A stretch of 50,432 nt of DNA from TMED23 sp964643045. Lineage in GTDB: Bacteria; Pseudomonadota; Alphaproteobacteria; Rhodospirillales; UBA2165. How positions within the stretch are numbered: the first letter of the stretch is position 1; each line of letters begins with the position of its first letter. Of the stretch, positions 35,765 to 45,572 are shown piece after piece. The position numbers and the translations under genes are program-made. The notes below the pieces were generated by a model. It saw only the letters and a list, made by a program, of their open reading frames with translations. It did no database searches and was not told the origin of the DNA. The stretch is taken from positions 1 through 50,432 of the forward strand of contig CAZXSC010000008.1 in NCBI GenBank assembly GCA_964643045.1, given 5' to 3'.

Positions 35765-36877
35765 ATGCCAGAATTTGAAATAACAATTAATCAGGCAGCG
35801 GCAACTTATCGTGCGGGGGATGCAAACCAAGCAATGGACGACTTGCATGCCGCCTTAAAAGTAACACCCGATATTTGGGAACTTTGGCAAACCCTAGGAG
35901 TGATAGCCGTAGAGTCGGGAGCTCTTGACCAGGGCATTGAAGCATTATCGCGGGCAGCAATACTGCAACCCCTTAATGATACCAGATACGAAGAACTTGC
36001 AAATTCATATATCCTTAAAGAGGATCTAGAAAAGGCTACAGAATGCATGACTTCTGCGATTGCTCTATCACCTTCAAACCAAAATCACCTATTAACTTTG
36101 AACAAATTGCAACATCAATTAAAGAAAGAAAAAATTAGTAACAAAGACCCTCAAGAACAGGCTCTTACTTTAGTACTTGATGATAAATTATTCTCATCAC
36201 TTGAAACCATGGCCGGGGGAAAAAAATATTTTGAATTAACGCAATTTGCTTCTAATCACGAAGCGGAGAAGACAACCGATGTGCGCATACATTACATTCT
36301 GGCAATTGCCTATGAAGCGTTATCGCAATTCGATAACGTTATAAAGCATTTGAATTTTGTGACCTCCGCTATGCCAGCATTTACCAAAGCTTTCGAAAGT
36401 CTTGGCGACTATTTGGTCATGAACTCGCGAGTTAAACGTTTGAACCTACAATACGGAGCTTTAATCTGGGGACACCCGTTGACAGACAAAGATGACATAA
36501 CCATGGCGATACTGGCTTATAATAAGGCTTTAAAGCACAACCCCCGTTCGTTCAGATGTCGACTAAATTTTGGTAATTTAAACTTTTACTTGGGAAATTT
36601 TGACAAAGCCGAGAAGTTATTCCAAGAAGTCCTTAGAGATAAACCAAATGCTGCTATTGTGCGTTTCAATCTAGCCCGCGTTCATGAATGTAAACATAAC
36701 TACCGTGAAGCACATAACGAGTTATCGCAATGTTTGAAATTGAATCCGAACTTCCAAGAGGCAATTGAGGCTCTTGCCCGCATTGAGATTCAGTTAAAAA
36801 AACCTGAGGTAGCAGCCAGTAATTTTCTACGGGCACTCTTATTACCCCCAACTATAACTTCGGATCTATGTAAATAA
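35765..36877 (+). CDS. TPR-repeat protein
   Basis: 370 aa made of tetratricopeptide-type helix pairs; repeats are clear near 18-110 (AALKVTPDIWELWQTLG, AAILQPLNDTRYEELA, AIALSPSNQNHL) and 250-350 (NKALKHNPRSFRC, FQEVLRDKPNAAIV, LSQCLKLNPNFQEA). ATG 35765 is chosen, but AAGGAG (35726-35731) is placed better for an in-frame TTG at 35735, so the protein may be ten residues longer. No enzyme domain is visible; a scaffold or acceptor-binding role for the surrounding transferases is inferred. It overlaps the next ATG by one base. Confidence 0.75.
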   Translation: MPEFEITINQAAATYRAGDANQAMDDLHAALKVTPDIWELWQTLGVIAVESGALDQGIEALSRAAILQPLNDTRYEELANSYILKEDLEKATECMTSAIALSPSNQNHLLTLNKLQHQLKKEKISNKDPQEQALTLVLDDKLFSSLETMAGGKKYFELTQFASNHEAEKTTDVRIHYILAIAYEALSQFDNVIKHLNFVTSAMPAFTKAFESLGDYLVMNSRVKRLNLQYGALIWGHPLTDKDDITMAILAYNKALKHNPRSFRCRLNFGNLNFYLGNFDKAEKLFQEVLRDKPNAAIVRFNLARVHECKHNYREAHNELSQCLKLNPNFQEAIEALARIEIQLKKPEVAASNFLRALLLPPTITSDLCK

Positions 36878-38265
36878 TGCCAAAGAACGAGATTGCCATC
36901 CATATCGTAACAGCCGTTTGGGGGAATAGGTACATTAATCATATGATTAATACATCAATTCCAAGTCTTTTAGGAGGAGGAAATTTAGAGGCTTTAAGCG
37001 ACCATTCCAAGGCCAAGTATAGTATTTACACGACCGAAAAAGATCGGGAGAAACTCTCCCAACATAAAATATTTAAGAGACTTGAAAAGAAAATATCAGT
37101 ACAATTTTTCTGCTCAGAAATCACTCGCGCTAATGAAAAATATCACCAAGCGACTTTTTTTTATGAACAAGCTATCCGAGATGCGTTTGGGGAAAATGCT
37201 GGCATAGTTTTTATTACACCAGATGCAGTTTGGTCTGCTGGAACAATAAAACGAATACTGGAGATTTCAGCTTGTAATTATCGTGCCATTTTAATTGATG
37301 GACCACGTGTTAATGCTAAATCCTTTATGTACGAATGGAAGAATAAATTTAGCCCCGATAATAGCGGTGGTATAACTACGCCATCAAGAATTCTCTCCGA
37401 ATTAGCCCTAAAGAATCCCCATCCATATGAATCAAGCACGACGTCTGGCGTCAAATGGCTTCATGATGTTCCATACTTTCTTCATTGGCCAGTTCCTGGA
37501 GAGGGGACGGTTTCAGCGAGTTTTTGCAAATTCCCAATTTTTTTTCGCCCCGACGCGCCAGCTTATAAGTTTGATGGGTCAATTGACCATGGATTGATTA
37601 ATTCTGCGATAAAAGACCCAAAAAAAATTTATTACTCCAAAGATACGGATGAATTCGCTGTAGCATCAATTAATGAAATAGGGTTCTCTAGTATTAACTT
37701 TAAACCTGTTTCCAAAAACGAACGGCTTTTAAGAATAGCACAATGGGCATACCTCGAGGCTAACCCCCAAAATATGATTTCAATTCTCCAATTATCTCGT
37801 CGCCACGGAGAGACAGTGAGCGAACCTAAATGGAAACATTTCGAACAAATTGCTATTGGTGAAATTAGGCAGATTTTAGGAATATGCCAGATAATGGAAT
37901 TAGTTACCTATCTGAAAAAAAATTGCGCTACAAAAATGGCAAGAATGTTCGCATTGGCGCTTTACCAGAGTAATTTACATACTCATTTAAACGTTGAAAA
38001 TCAGAAAACCTACGTGATTCCAAATGACCAATCATGGGAAATCATGGATAACAGTCCCATTGATCTTTTTTTTAATAGTGATAGCGTAGACGAGTTTTCC
38101 AATTGGGTAATGGCCCATTCTACAAACGGCATCCATTCATCAAAAACAGTTGAACATATCCCAAAAGGCGCACGCTTTGTGCAATCTGATATTAAAGTTG
38201 GCAAGGATTTACTGCACCTCATTGATAAGCCATTTGTTTCTCTGCCGGTCATGAGCAGCAAATAA
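36877..38265 (+). CDS. Putative glycosyltransferase of unknown family
   Basis: 462 aa, coupled to the TPR gene by a TAATG overlap. The N-terminus IAIHIVTAVWGNRYINHM and GIVFITPDAVWSAGTI near 110-122 look like a GT-A strand plus a short acidic motif. DHGLINSAIKDPKKI near 238-252 is another conserved-looking stretch. The remainder (about 290-462) is mostly helical with no motif I know. Similar in plan to the 33223 protein, so a transferase is likely but unproven. Confidence 0.45.
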   Translation: MPKNEIAIHIVTAVWGNRYINHMINTSIPSLLGGGNLEALSDHSKAKYSIYTTEKDREKLSQHKIFKRLEKKISVQFFCSEITRANEKYHQATFFYEQAIRDAFGENAGIVFITPDAVWSAGTIKRILEISACNYRAILIDGPRVNAKSFMYEWKNKFSPDNSGGITTPSRILSELALKNPHPYESSTTSGVKWLHDVPYFLHWPVPGEGTVSASFCKFPIFFRPDAPAYKFDGSIDHGLINSAIKDPKKIYYSKDTDEFAVASINEIGFSSINFKPVSKNERLLRIAQWAYLEANPQNMISILQLSRRHGETVSEPKWKHFEQIAIGEIRQILGICQIMELVTYLKKNCATKMARMFALALYQSNLHTHLNVENQKTYVIPNDQSWEIMDNSPIDLFFNSDSVDEFSNWVMAHSTNGIHSSKTVEHIPKGARFVQSDIKVGKDLLHLIDKPFVSLPVMSSK

Positions 38266-38427
38266 TAAAATATTTTAACTCGGCTCAGAATTTATATGAA
38301 ATTTACTGAAAATTTTATTCTCGAAGCGATACAAATAATACTCTATAGCCATTTCGATAAAATCCGATTAGAGTGACAAGAGGTCAGGCGATACTAATTT
38401 AAAAAAAATCAATAGAGAAAGGTATCC

Positions 38428-39672
38428 ATGGATTTAAAACAACTTCTCCAACAAAAAAAAGAGAGCGTAGTTGAGGAAATTATTCGGGTTAAAATTGCAC
38501 CTATTGAACGAGAAATAAAACAACACCGAAATAATTACCCCGCAGACCTGGAAAAACTTGAAACCTTACTCAAAGAATTTGCTTCAGTTCTTTACCCAAA
38601 CCGAATGAAGCAAATTGATCGACAATTAGCTGATGGATCGGTTGGCGAACGCATACTGGTTGTATGTGACATGGCTGGAGTACCTTATTCCTTTGACATA
38701 TTGGTTTTTCTTTTTGTCGCCAATCGATTTCGAATTGAAAAAGGCTGCAAATTAATGGATATTGCCTTTGTCGCACATGCCTCTGAGCCCGGAATTGCTA
38801 ACGAGGAAATTCAGGAAAACTTTGCATCGCGCTATCGAACTCTGATTCATAACCTTGGTATACAAGCAACACGTCTCCTAAATTGCATTGGTAATATTCA
38901 TTTATTCGATAATCGTCAAATGTTCGTCGATTATTTTAATATTATCAAACATCAGGTTAGTATTTTTCCACAATTTTACAATCCAAACGCACCACTTTAC
39001 AAAACCAAGCACAATGAGGCAGATTTGTTTTGCTATCGTCATCTGATAGGCACGACCAAAATAGAAGAAATTCTCAATTTAAGAGCACCCGGAGATGAAG
39101 TAAAATTTGCCGAACGATGGTTGCGACAGAATTCTGGTACAAGAATCCCAATAACTGTCACTTTGCGACAATTAACGTCTGGAAAATCCAGAAATACCAA
39201 TCTGAAAATCTTACAACAAGCTATCACACGACTATCTCATAGAAATATAAAGTTTGTTATCATTCCTGATTACGCAACCGCCTATACCGAATGCGCTATT
39301 AAAGGTAATAATGTAGTTATTTGTAACGAGGCTGTGTTATCATTGCCATTTCGTGTTGCATTATACGAATCTTCTTCTTTTAATATTTTTGGCAGCAATG
39401 GCCCCATGTGCATTGGGCCACTATCACGTATAGTAAAATACCTTGTTATCAATCTGGAGCAAGATGAACCTACAGCACGAATGAAAGATTTAAGACACGC
39501 GAGTGGCCTGAAAAAAGGTAAGCCTTTTTGGGGCGCTGGAGAATTCCAACGACTGATTTGGGAGCCAGAAACGGCCAGTGTTTTAGTGAGAGAAATTAAT
39601 AGCATGTATGATGACCTATTGGCATCTGAACAATTGCTCCCAACTTGGCAAAAAACTTCTGAACAATCATGA
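38428..39672 (+). CDS. Protein of unknown function in the glycan block
   Basis: 414 aa, not recognised. Residues 1-70 are charged and helical, possibly coiled-coil (KQLLQQKKESVVEEII). Two alternating alpha/beta regions follow, with ILVVCDMAGVPYSFD near 77 and ITVTLRQL, IKFVIIPD and FNIFGSNGPMCIGPLS in the C-terminal half. The last of these resembles the donor-binding end of GT-B enzymes that pick a sugar nucleotide, but the evidence is thin. ATG with GAGAAAGG nearby as ribosome site. A second asparagine-synthase gene follows 29 bp later. Confidence 0.4.
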   Translation: MDLKQLLQQKKESVVEEIIRVKIAPIEREIKQHRNNYPADLEKLETLLKEFASVLYPNRMKQIDRQLADGSVGERILVVCDMAGVPYSFDILVFLFVANRFRIEKGCKLMDIAFVAHASEPGIANEEIQENFASRYRTLIHNLGIQATRLLNCIGNIHLFDNRQMFVDYFNIIKHQVSIFPQFYNPNAPLYKTKHNEADLFCYRHLIGTTKIEEILNLRAPGDEVKFAERWLRQNSGTRIPITVTLRQLTSGKSRNTNLKILQQAITRLSHRNIKFVIIPDYATAYTECAIKGNNVVICNEAVLSLPFRVALYESSSFNIFGSNGPMCIGPLSRIVKYLVINLEQDEPTARMKDLRHASGLKKGKPFWGAGEFQRLIWEPETASVLVREINSMYDDLLASEQLLPTWQKTSEQS

Positions 39673-39701
39673 CTATATTATAATAACTTAGGAAAATCGC
39701 A

Positions 39702-41558
39702 GTGTGCGGCATTTCAGGAATTTGGCTCCGCGATGGAGGATTAGTCGATCCACACGACCTTCATAGAATGAATGAAACTCTAGCCCATCGTGGTCCTGAT
39801 GGTAGAGGAATCTATCTTGAAGGTGGGTTAGGTTTAAGTCACACCCGTCTCGCAATTCTTGACACAACTGAAGCTGGCCATCAACCAATGCATTATGAAA
39901 ATCAGCGATACTGGCTCACCTATAATGGTGAGATATACAATTTTTTGGAACTTCGAGCTGAACTGGAAACAAAAGGATATAGATTTTCTAGCAACACTGA
40001 TTCTGAGGTAGTTCTCGCAGCTTATGCCGAGTGGGGCGAAGATTGTCAATTCCATTTCAATGGTATGTGGGCCTTTGCAATTTGGGATTCTCATGAAAAA
40101 GTGCTGTTTCTATCACGTGATAGATTTGGAGTTAAACCACTCTATTATTGGACAGATGGGATAAATCTTACATTTGGTTCAGAACTTAAAACCTTCCTAG
40201 CATTAAACTTCATACCCATTGATTTTGATGCAGATCCAGTCGGAATTGCCTTAACCAATCCTGCCATTACAGAAAGCATTGAAGAGACAATGATTCGTAA
40301 TGTTCGGCGCCTTCTTCCGGGCCATTGTATTAGAATTACCCACGGTCATGGCATAAATCAACGTCGATGGTGGAATACGTTAGACCATCTGCCTCCGCGG
40401 ATTGACGGATATGAAAACAATAGTGAAACAATTTGTGACCTTTTTATGGATGCCTGCAATATACGGCTTCGCAGCGACGTTCCTGTAGGCACTGCCCTCA
40501 GCGGGGGGCTTGACTCAAGTCTTGTGCATTGCGCCATCGCTGAACTGAACAAAAAAGGAAGTGCCGGTATACGTTATCCCGGTGATTGGCAAAAAGCATT
40601 CCATGCCTCATGTCACGGAACTCACCAAGACGAGAGTTCGTTCGCTGAAGACGTTGTTTGCCATACTGGAACAGAATGTATCTTTACGCAAATTGAACCT
40701 GCACAGATAATGGCTTTTTCAGATGAAGTTATTTACGCTTCCGAATCGATCTCGGATAATTTAGGTGCGTTATGGCTTACTTATCGGGCAATGCGACAGA
40801 ATGGAGTAGTTGTGTCTCTTGACGGACATGGTGCCGATGAGATTTATGCTGGGTATCATCATCAGACTGCTAGAGCCGCTGAATTAGTCGACAACCCATC
40901 ACTCGAGGCAATGTATAATGAGACGTTAAAGGAGATGACTGTCCCTGGCCGCGAGGCCTATAACGGTATGCCTGGAACTGATAGTACAGCCTTCATTAAG
41001 ATATTACTCAAGACCCCGCGTTTGGCAAATCGGCAATCAGACGTAGAAAGATTGAGAGAATTTGATCCTATAACCCAACAGCTTTATCTTGATTTTCATT
41101 ACCAAACACTACCCGTCATTTTACGCAATTTTGATCGCACTTCAATGGCTCATGGCGTTGAAATAAGAGCCCCTTTTTTGGATTGGCGTTTGGTTTGTCA
41201 CGCCTTCTCAATCCCCATCGAATATAAGATTGCTAATGGCTATTCGAAGTACATATTACGGGAGGCCCTTGGCAGCTTGTTGCCAGATTCTGTGCGCACC
41301 AGGAAATCTAAACTTGGATTCGTTACGCCCGTTCCGGAATGGTCAAATGAGGATTTGATCAATTATGTGCGGGACATGATGGCCAGCCAGTACTTTCTCA
41401 AATCTCCGTTTTGGAATGGCCCGATGATTCAAATGGTCGCGGAAAAATATCTAGCGTTTAATGAAAAAAGAGTAATCAACTGGCTGTGGATGTTCCTCCA
41501 GGCCGCGCGAATGATGGAACTTTTCACCAGCAAAGCCAAAGAAATTCGAAGTTTATAG
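39702..41558 (+). CDS. asnB: Asparagine-synthase-type glutamine amidotransferase, second copy
   Basis: 618 aa. The GTG start is followed at once by TGC, so Cys2 is the glutaminase nucleophile (MCGISGIW), and AGGAAA precedes it. HRGPDGRG, NGEIYN and DRFGVKPLYY are in the glutaminase half; SGGLDSS near 270 is the PP-loop of the synthetase half. Compared with the copy at 26834 the sequences clearly differ, so they probably serve different substrates. A uronic-acid carboxamide is likely in this setting. Ends with TAG, a true stop here. Confidence 0.85.
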   Translation: MCGISGIWLRDGGLVDPHDLHRMNETLAHRGPDGRGIYLEGGLGLSHTRLAILDTTEAGHQPMHYENQRYWLTYNGEIYNFLELRAELETKGYRFSSNTDSEVVLAAYAEWGEDCQFHFNGMWAFAIWDSHEKVLFLSRDRFGVKPLYYWTDGINLTFGSELKTFLALNFIPIDFDADPVGIALTNPAITESIEETMIRNVRRLLPGHCIRITHGHGINQRRWWNTLDHLPPRIDGYENNSETICDLFMDACNIRLRSDVPVGTALSGGLDSSLVHCAIAELNKKGSAGIRYPGDWQKAFHASCHGTHQDESSFAEDVVCHTGTECIFTQIEPAQIMAFSDEVIYASESISDNLGALWLTYRAMRQNGVVVSLDGHGADEIYAGYHHQTARAAELVDNPSLEAMYNETLKEMTVPGREAYNGMPGTDSTAFIKILLKTPRLANRQSDVERLREFDPITQQLYLDFHYQTLPVILRNFDRTSMAHGVEIRAPFLDWRLVCHAFSIPIEYKIANGYSKYILREALGSLLPDSVRTRKSKLGFVTPVPEWSNEDLINYVRDMMASQYFLKSPFWNGPMIQMVAEKYLAFNEKRVINWLWMFLQAARMMELFTSKAKEIRSL

Positions 41559-41571
41559 GGAAGGCAATCTA

Positions 41572-42753
41572 TTGAAACTATCTTCTGACAATTCGGGCGA
41601 GGCCCCAATCTGCCACGTTTGTAAAGAAAAGTCTTTGTACATCTGCAGACTAAGCCGCGAGCTTGGGCGTGTAACATCAGACTGTCGCCCCTGGAAATCG
41701 GGAGGAGGTGTTGGCGTATGTGAAAATTGCGGCGTCGTCCAGCATATTGTCAACAAAACCTGGCGCCAAGAAATCGAGAAAATATATAGCGAATACCAAA
41801 TTTACCATCAGGGTAACGGTGCAGAAAACGCAATTATTTCAAGTAATGGCGGACCCTCTACCCCACGCTCTCAAAAAATTCTTGAACGTTTTAATGTTGA
41901 GATTGATCCCCCAAGTGAAGGTAAAATCCTCGATGTTGGTTGCGGAAACGGTACGTTTTTATCCCAGTTTAAACTACTCAACCCGCAATGGACAATTTAT
42001 GGACAAGATCCTAATCCAAGCGATTTACAGAAGATACTTTCAATCACGGGCGGCACACATTTTTATCAATGTCCAGTGGAAGAAATTGATGACTCATTTG
42101 ATTTAATATCCCTGTTCCATGTGCTTGAACATATTGAGGCGCCCGTAGACTTCCTTGATAAGCTGAAGTCAAAGCTAAACAATAATGGAATAATACTAAT
42201 TCAAACACCCGATTACGAAAAAAACCCCTTCGATCTAGTAGTCGCAGACCACTGTTCCCATTTCACACCAAACAATTTTGCTAGACTGACCCAATCAGCT
42301 GGCTTAGTTCCTCAAATCATATCCAATAAGTGGCTTTTTAAGGAGATCACAGTAGTAGCTGCAACCGGCACAACCAAAACCTTGCGCCAGTTCGCGAATA
42401 CATCAGATTACCAAATACGTTTGCACTCTGCTTTTACTTGGTTAGAAGAAACAGTCGAAGCTGCAAGAAGAATATCAAGACTTAAAAATTTTGGCATATT
42501 TGGAACAAGCAGCGCCGCTATTTGGCTCGATGGGGAACTCAAAAATAAGGCCCAGTATTTTGTGGATGAAGATACAAATCGTATTAATCAAACGATTTTT
42601 GGTAGACCTGTCCACCACCCAGATACCGTTCCAAAGGAAGGAAATGTCTTTATGGCAATAGTTCCCAATCAAGCCAAGGCGATTACCGAAAGGATAGTGG
42701 CGAACAGTACAACTTATCATATGCCCCCTCCTTTCCCATTCAGCAGTCCTTAA
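41572..42753 (+). CDS. Zinc-ribbon C- or O-methyltransferase
   Basis: 393 aa. Cysteines C14-x2-C17 and C50-x2-C53 form an N-terminal zinc site; KILDVGCGNGTF near 118 is the SAM motif and LFHVLEHIEAPVDFL the downstream motif. The C-terminal part (GIFGTSSAAIWLDGEL, FVDEDTNRINQTIFGRPVH) is the third domain found in sugar C-methyltransferases of the TylC3/NovU type. The TTG start (41572) lies 13 bp after the asnB stop and has GGGAAGG upstream. A three-domain sugar methyltransferase acting on a keto sugar nucleotide is likely. Confidence 0.75.
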   Translation: MKLSSDNSGEAPICHVCKEKSLYICRLSRELGRVTSDCRPWKSGGGVGVCENCGVVQHIVNKTWRQEIEKIYSEYQIYHQGNGAENAIISSNGGPSTPRSQKILERFNVEIDPPSEGKILDVGCGNGTFLSQFKLLNPQWTIYGQDPNPSDLQKILSITGGTHFYQCPVEEIDDSFDLISLFHVLEHIEAPVDFLDKLKSKLNNNGIILIQTPDYEKNPFDLVVADHCSHFTPNNFARLTQSAGLVPQIISNKWLFKEITVVAATGTTKTLRQFANTSDYQIRLHSAFTWLEETVEAARRISRLKNFGIFGTSSAAIWLDGELKNKAQYFVDEDTNRINQTIFGRPVHHPDTVPKEGNVFMAIVPNQAKAITERIVANSTTYHMPPPFPFSSP

Positions 42754-42847
42754 ACCGCAATAATAAGTACATTAAATCAGAGATTAATCTTGTTCTCAAT
42801 TATAGAAACTAGATGGCTGTTAAAAAAAATTTGGATTGTGAAATTAC

Positions 42848-43579
42848 TTATCTACCATCATCAAATTTTAGTTGTTTCAACAAATCAGAAGCTTTGACCA
42901 AGTCTTCTGGAGTTCCAATATCTAAAAAAGTACCCGTGGTATTCATTGCAGCCAAACGTCCAGCAGGTTGTACCTGCAAAAAATTTCTCTCCAAAGAGGG
43001 GCCGCAAATAGCAATTTCATCCAAAATATTCGGATTGAATAAATAAATACCGGCATTTATAATACCCGCACCCGCATCCCTTTTTTTCTCCTGGAACTCG
43101 ATAACCTTATTTTTGACTAATTTAACAACTCCATATCTACCGGCATCAGCAACTTCTGTACACAAAATTGAGACCTCTGTTTTATTTTGTCGATGAAAAG
43201 CCACAAATTCACATAAGTCAGCGTCAACGAAACTATCGCCGTTCATTACTAATACCGGGCACGTCCTAATTTTCGAACGCAAAAGGCCAATTGCGCCGCC
43301 AGTTCCTAGTGGTTTTTGTTCAATAACAACATCAAAGTCTAATCCATCTATTGGATTATTTCCCAAATGCTCTTCGATTGCACCGGCCAAATGCCCTAGG
43401 CCAAAAATTATACGGCGAGCACCAAAACGTTTGAGCCAGGAAAGTAAAAACACTAGGTAGGGCCGCCCTCCAACCGGAGCTAATATTTTTGGTGTATCTC
43501 TCAGTACACTTGAAACTCTTGTTCCTAGCCCACCTGCCAAAATAACAACATCAATATTTCCGAGACAGTTTGAAATCAT
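42848..43579 (-). CDS. HddC/GlmU-type sugar-1-phosphate nucleotidyltransferase
   Basis: 243 aa. The nucleotide loop is ILAGGLGTRV (13-22), then TPKILAPVGGRPYL, PLGTGGAIGLL and VMNGDSFVDADL (metal Asp) and INAGIYLFN. This is the HddC / mannose-1-phosphate guanylyltransferase pattern that makes a GDP- or other NDP-sugar, commonly GDP-heptose or a GDP-hexosamine. It converges on the 41572 methyltransferase with about 90 bp between the stops and heads the 3' end of the leftward transketolase module. Confidence 0.8.
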   Translation of the reverse strand: MISNCLGNIDVVILAGGLGTRVSSVLRDTPKILAPVGGRPYLVFLLSWLKRFGARRIIFGLGHLAGAIEEHLGNNPIDGLDFDVVIEQKPLGTGGAIGLLRSKIRTCPVLVMNGDSFVDADLCEFVAFHRQNKTEVSILCTEVADAGRYGVVKLVKNKVIEFQEKKRDAGAGIINAGIYLFNPNILDEIAICGPSLERNFLQVQPAGRLAAMNTTGTFLDIGTPEDLVKASDLLKQLKFDDGR

Positions 43580-43664
43580 AAGCTCTCAAGTATAAATTAC
43601 TACTCGCTATATTCTACGGGTACAACGCTACCAAATTCCAACACTTTCATTCCACCTCGTTTTT

Positions 43665-44603
43665 TTAGTGATCAAAATATTTAGTCAGGTGAAAAATTGC
43701 ACTTCGTCCCATAGCCAAAATAGCTTCGTTGGAGGAACCTCCGGTATGTGGTGTAGAAATAAGATTTGGTAATTCTATAAATTCGCGGTCATCACAGGGC
43801 TCTATATCGAAGACATCTATCGCTGCTCCGGCAATTTCCCCCTCTAGCAACGCTTGTTTCAAATCATCCTGCACAACCACACCACCACGAGCACAATTGA
43901 CAAAGTAGGCAGTTTCTTTCATCTTCTTAAAGATGGTTTTATCGAAGAGGCTTCGGGTTGTTTCGTTTAATGACGTGTGCACTGTGACGATATCTGCCTT
44001 GGAAAATATCTCCTCTTTTGAACATTCGGTTAATCCATTCGAGTTATAATATTGAGACTGATCAATAATGTCGTTCACTAAGATCTCACTGCCAAATGGC
44101 TTCAACAAGTGAATTAAGTCTTTGCCAATATATCCCACACCGATAATGCCTATCGTTTTATTCGATAAATCAAAACCACCATTTTTGGTCCAATCATTTT
44201 CATCAACCAAGTTTCGTGCAGAAAACAAGATTTGACGCGACAAACCAATCATAAAACATAGAGCCATTTCAGAGACGCTACGGCGATTGACTCCGCCCGT
44301 CCAGCCAACTTGGACGCTGTATTTTTCAGCAGCAGTATAATCAACATTATCCAGTCCAACACCAAATTTTGAGGTGTATTTTAAATTAGGACATTTACTT
44401 AAAACATGTTCGCTGATCGGCTCTAGACCGACAATAATTCCCGCGGAATCATCAATAAATTCAACAAAACCATCAGCATCAAAATCGACCCCAGCTTCAT
44501 TAAACTCTGCATGCGGAAATGCATCTAGAAGCTCTTTGCGCAATATAGGATGCCGAGAGAAGCTCTTAGAAGAGACTTTAATTTTTACATCGCTTATTGG
44601 CAT
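43665..44603 (-). CDS. D-2-hydroxyacid dehydrogenase (phosphoglycerate dehydrogenase-like)
   Basis: 312 aa NAD-dependent enzyme. GIIGVGYIGKDL is the Rossmann motif, NCARGGVVVQDDL holds the catalytic Arg, and the terminal STPHTGG the catalytic His. No ACT regulatory domain is present, unlike SerA. It starts 6 bp after the transketolase C-terminal gene stop, so it shares that operon. It probably oxidises or reduces an alpha-hydroxy (or keto) acid sugar; the substrate is not evident. Confidence 0.75.
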   Translation of the reverse strand: MPISDVKIKVSSKSFSRHPILRKELLDAFPHAEFNEAGVDFDADGFVEFIDDSAGIIVGLEPISEHVLSKCPNLKYTSKFGVGLDNVDYTAAEKYSVQVGWTGGVNRRSVSEMALCFMIGLSRQILFSARNLVDENDWTKNGGFDLSNKTIGIIGVGYIGKDLIHLLKPFGSEILVNDIIDQSQYYNSNGLTECSKEEIFSKADIVTVHTSLNETTRSLFDKTIFKKMKETAYFVNCARGGVVVQDDLKQALLEGEIAGAAIDVFDIEPCDDREFIELPNLISTPHTGGSSNEAILAMGRSAIFHLTKYFDH

Positions 44604-44609
44604 TTCCTA

Positions 44610-45572
44610 TTAGGCCTTTCCGGTCAATTCCAACACGGCGTTAATCATATGTGAGGTATTAATACCATACAAATCATGTAATGCATCCCTATCACCATTT
44701 ACCACTGAAAAACCATCTTGGATACCGAGCCGTTTCATCGGTTTAAGCAGACCATTATCCACTAGTATTTCTGCCACTGCAGAGCCCATTCCGCCCTCTA
44801 AAAGTTGCTCTTCGACGGTTAAGATTGAATCATAGGTATTTAAAACCCTAGACAAGGCTTCACCATTAAGAGGTTTGACACGAAAAAGATCAATAACTCC
44901 AACATCAAGATCGCTTGCTGTTAGAAATTCTCGGACAGCTATTACCTTTTGCAATAAGGCTCCACAGGCAACAATGGCTACTTGTTTGCCCGCAGATATA
45001 CAGCCAAAACCTTGATCATAAATTTTATTAAAACCGCCATCGTACAGCAACGCTTGGGCTTGCCGGTCCAAGCGGATATACCGAAACTTGGGATCAGATA
45101 TCGCTATATTAGCAATTTCTTCAGCCGATTCCTCATCTGCCGGCGTTAACACCTCAATCCCACTCAAAGCTCGCATACAAGCAATATCTTCTGGCGTGAA
45201 ATGAGTAAGTGTCGCGTGATCATAGCCGAGTCCAACACCAACCGAAATCAAAGTCACCGGTAAATTCATCGATGCAATCACACATTTAATTTGCTCATAA
45301 CATCTCGCAGTGATGAAAGGTGCCATCGCGTAAAGGAAAACTTTTTTACCATTCAAGGCCAATCCAGATGCAACATCAACCATATTCTGCTCGGAAATAC
45401 CGGCATGAATAAATTGATCCGGTAAATCTTCTCGAAATTTATCAAGCGCAGATGCCCCCAAATCAGCAGAAATAAATAAAATATTCTTATCTTTTTGTGC
45501 TGCGACACGGATTACGTCGATAACGACATCCCTCATCAAACTTGGCTTAGATAAAGCAATCACACTAATCAC
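44610..45572 (-). CDS. Transketolase C-terminal subunit
   Basis: 320 aa, equivalent to the pyrimidine-binding and C-terminal domains of transketolase. FISADLGASALDKF and HAGISEQNMVDVASGLAL contain the Glu that activates thiamine diphosphate; VEEQLLEGGMGSAV is in the C-terminal domain. It starts with GTG 45572, overlapping the N-terminal subunit by 8 bp, so the two are translated together as a split transketolase. Such pairs carry out ketol transfer on non-standard sugars; the donor and acceptor are unknown. Confidence 0.85.
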   Translation of the reverse strand: MISVIALSKPSLMRDVVIDVIRVAAQKDKNILFISADLGASALDKFREDLPDQFIHAGISEQNMVDVASGLALNGKKVFLYAMAPFITARCYEQIKCVIASMNLPVTLISVGVGLGYDHATLTHFTPEDIACMRALSGIEVLTPADEESAEEIANIAISDPKFRYIRLDRQAQALLYDGGFNKIYDQGFGCISAGKQVAIVACGALLQKVIAVREFLTASDLDVGVIDLFRVKPLNGEALSRVLNTYDSILTVEEQLLEGGMGSAVAEILVDNGLLKPMKRLGIQDGFSVVNGDRDALHDLYGINTSHMINAVLELTGKA

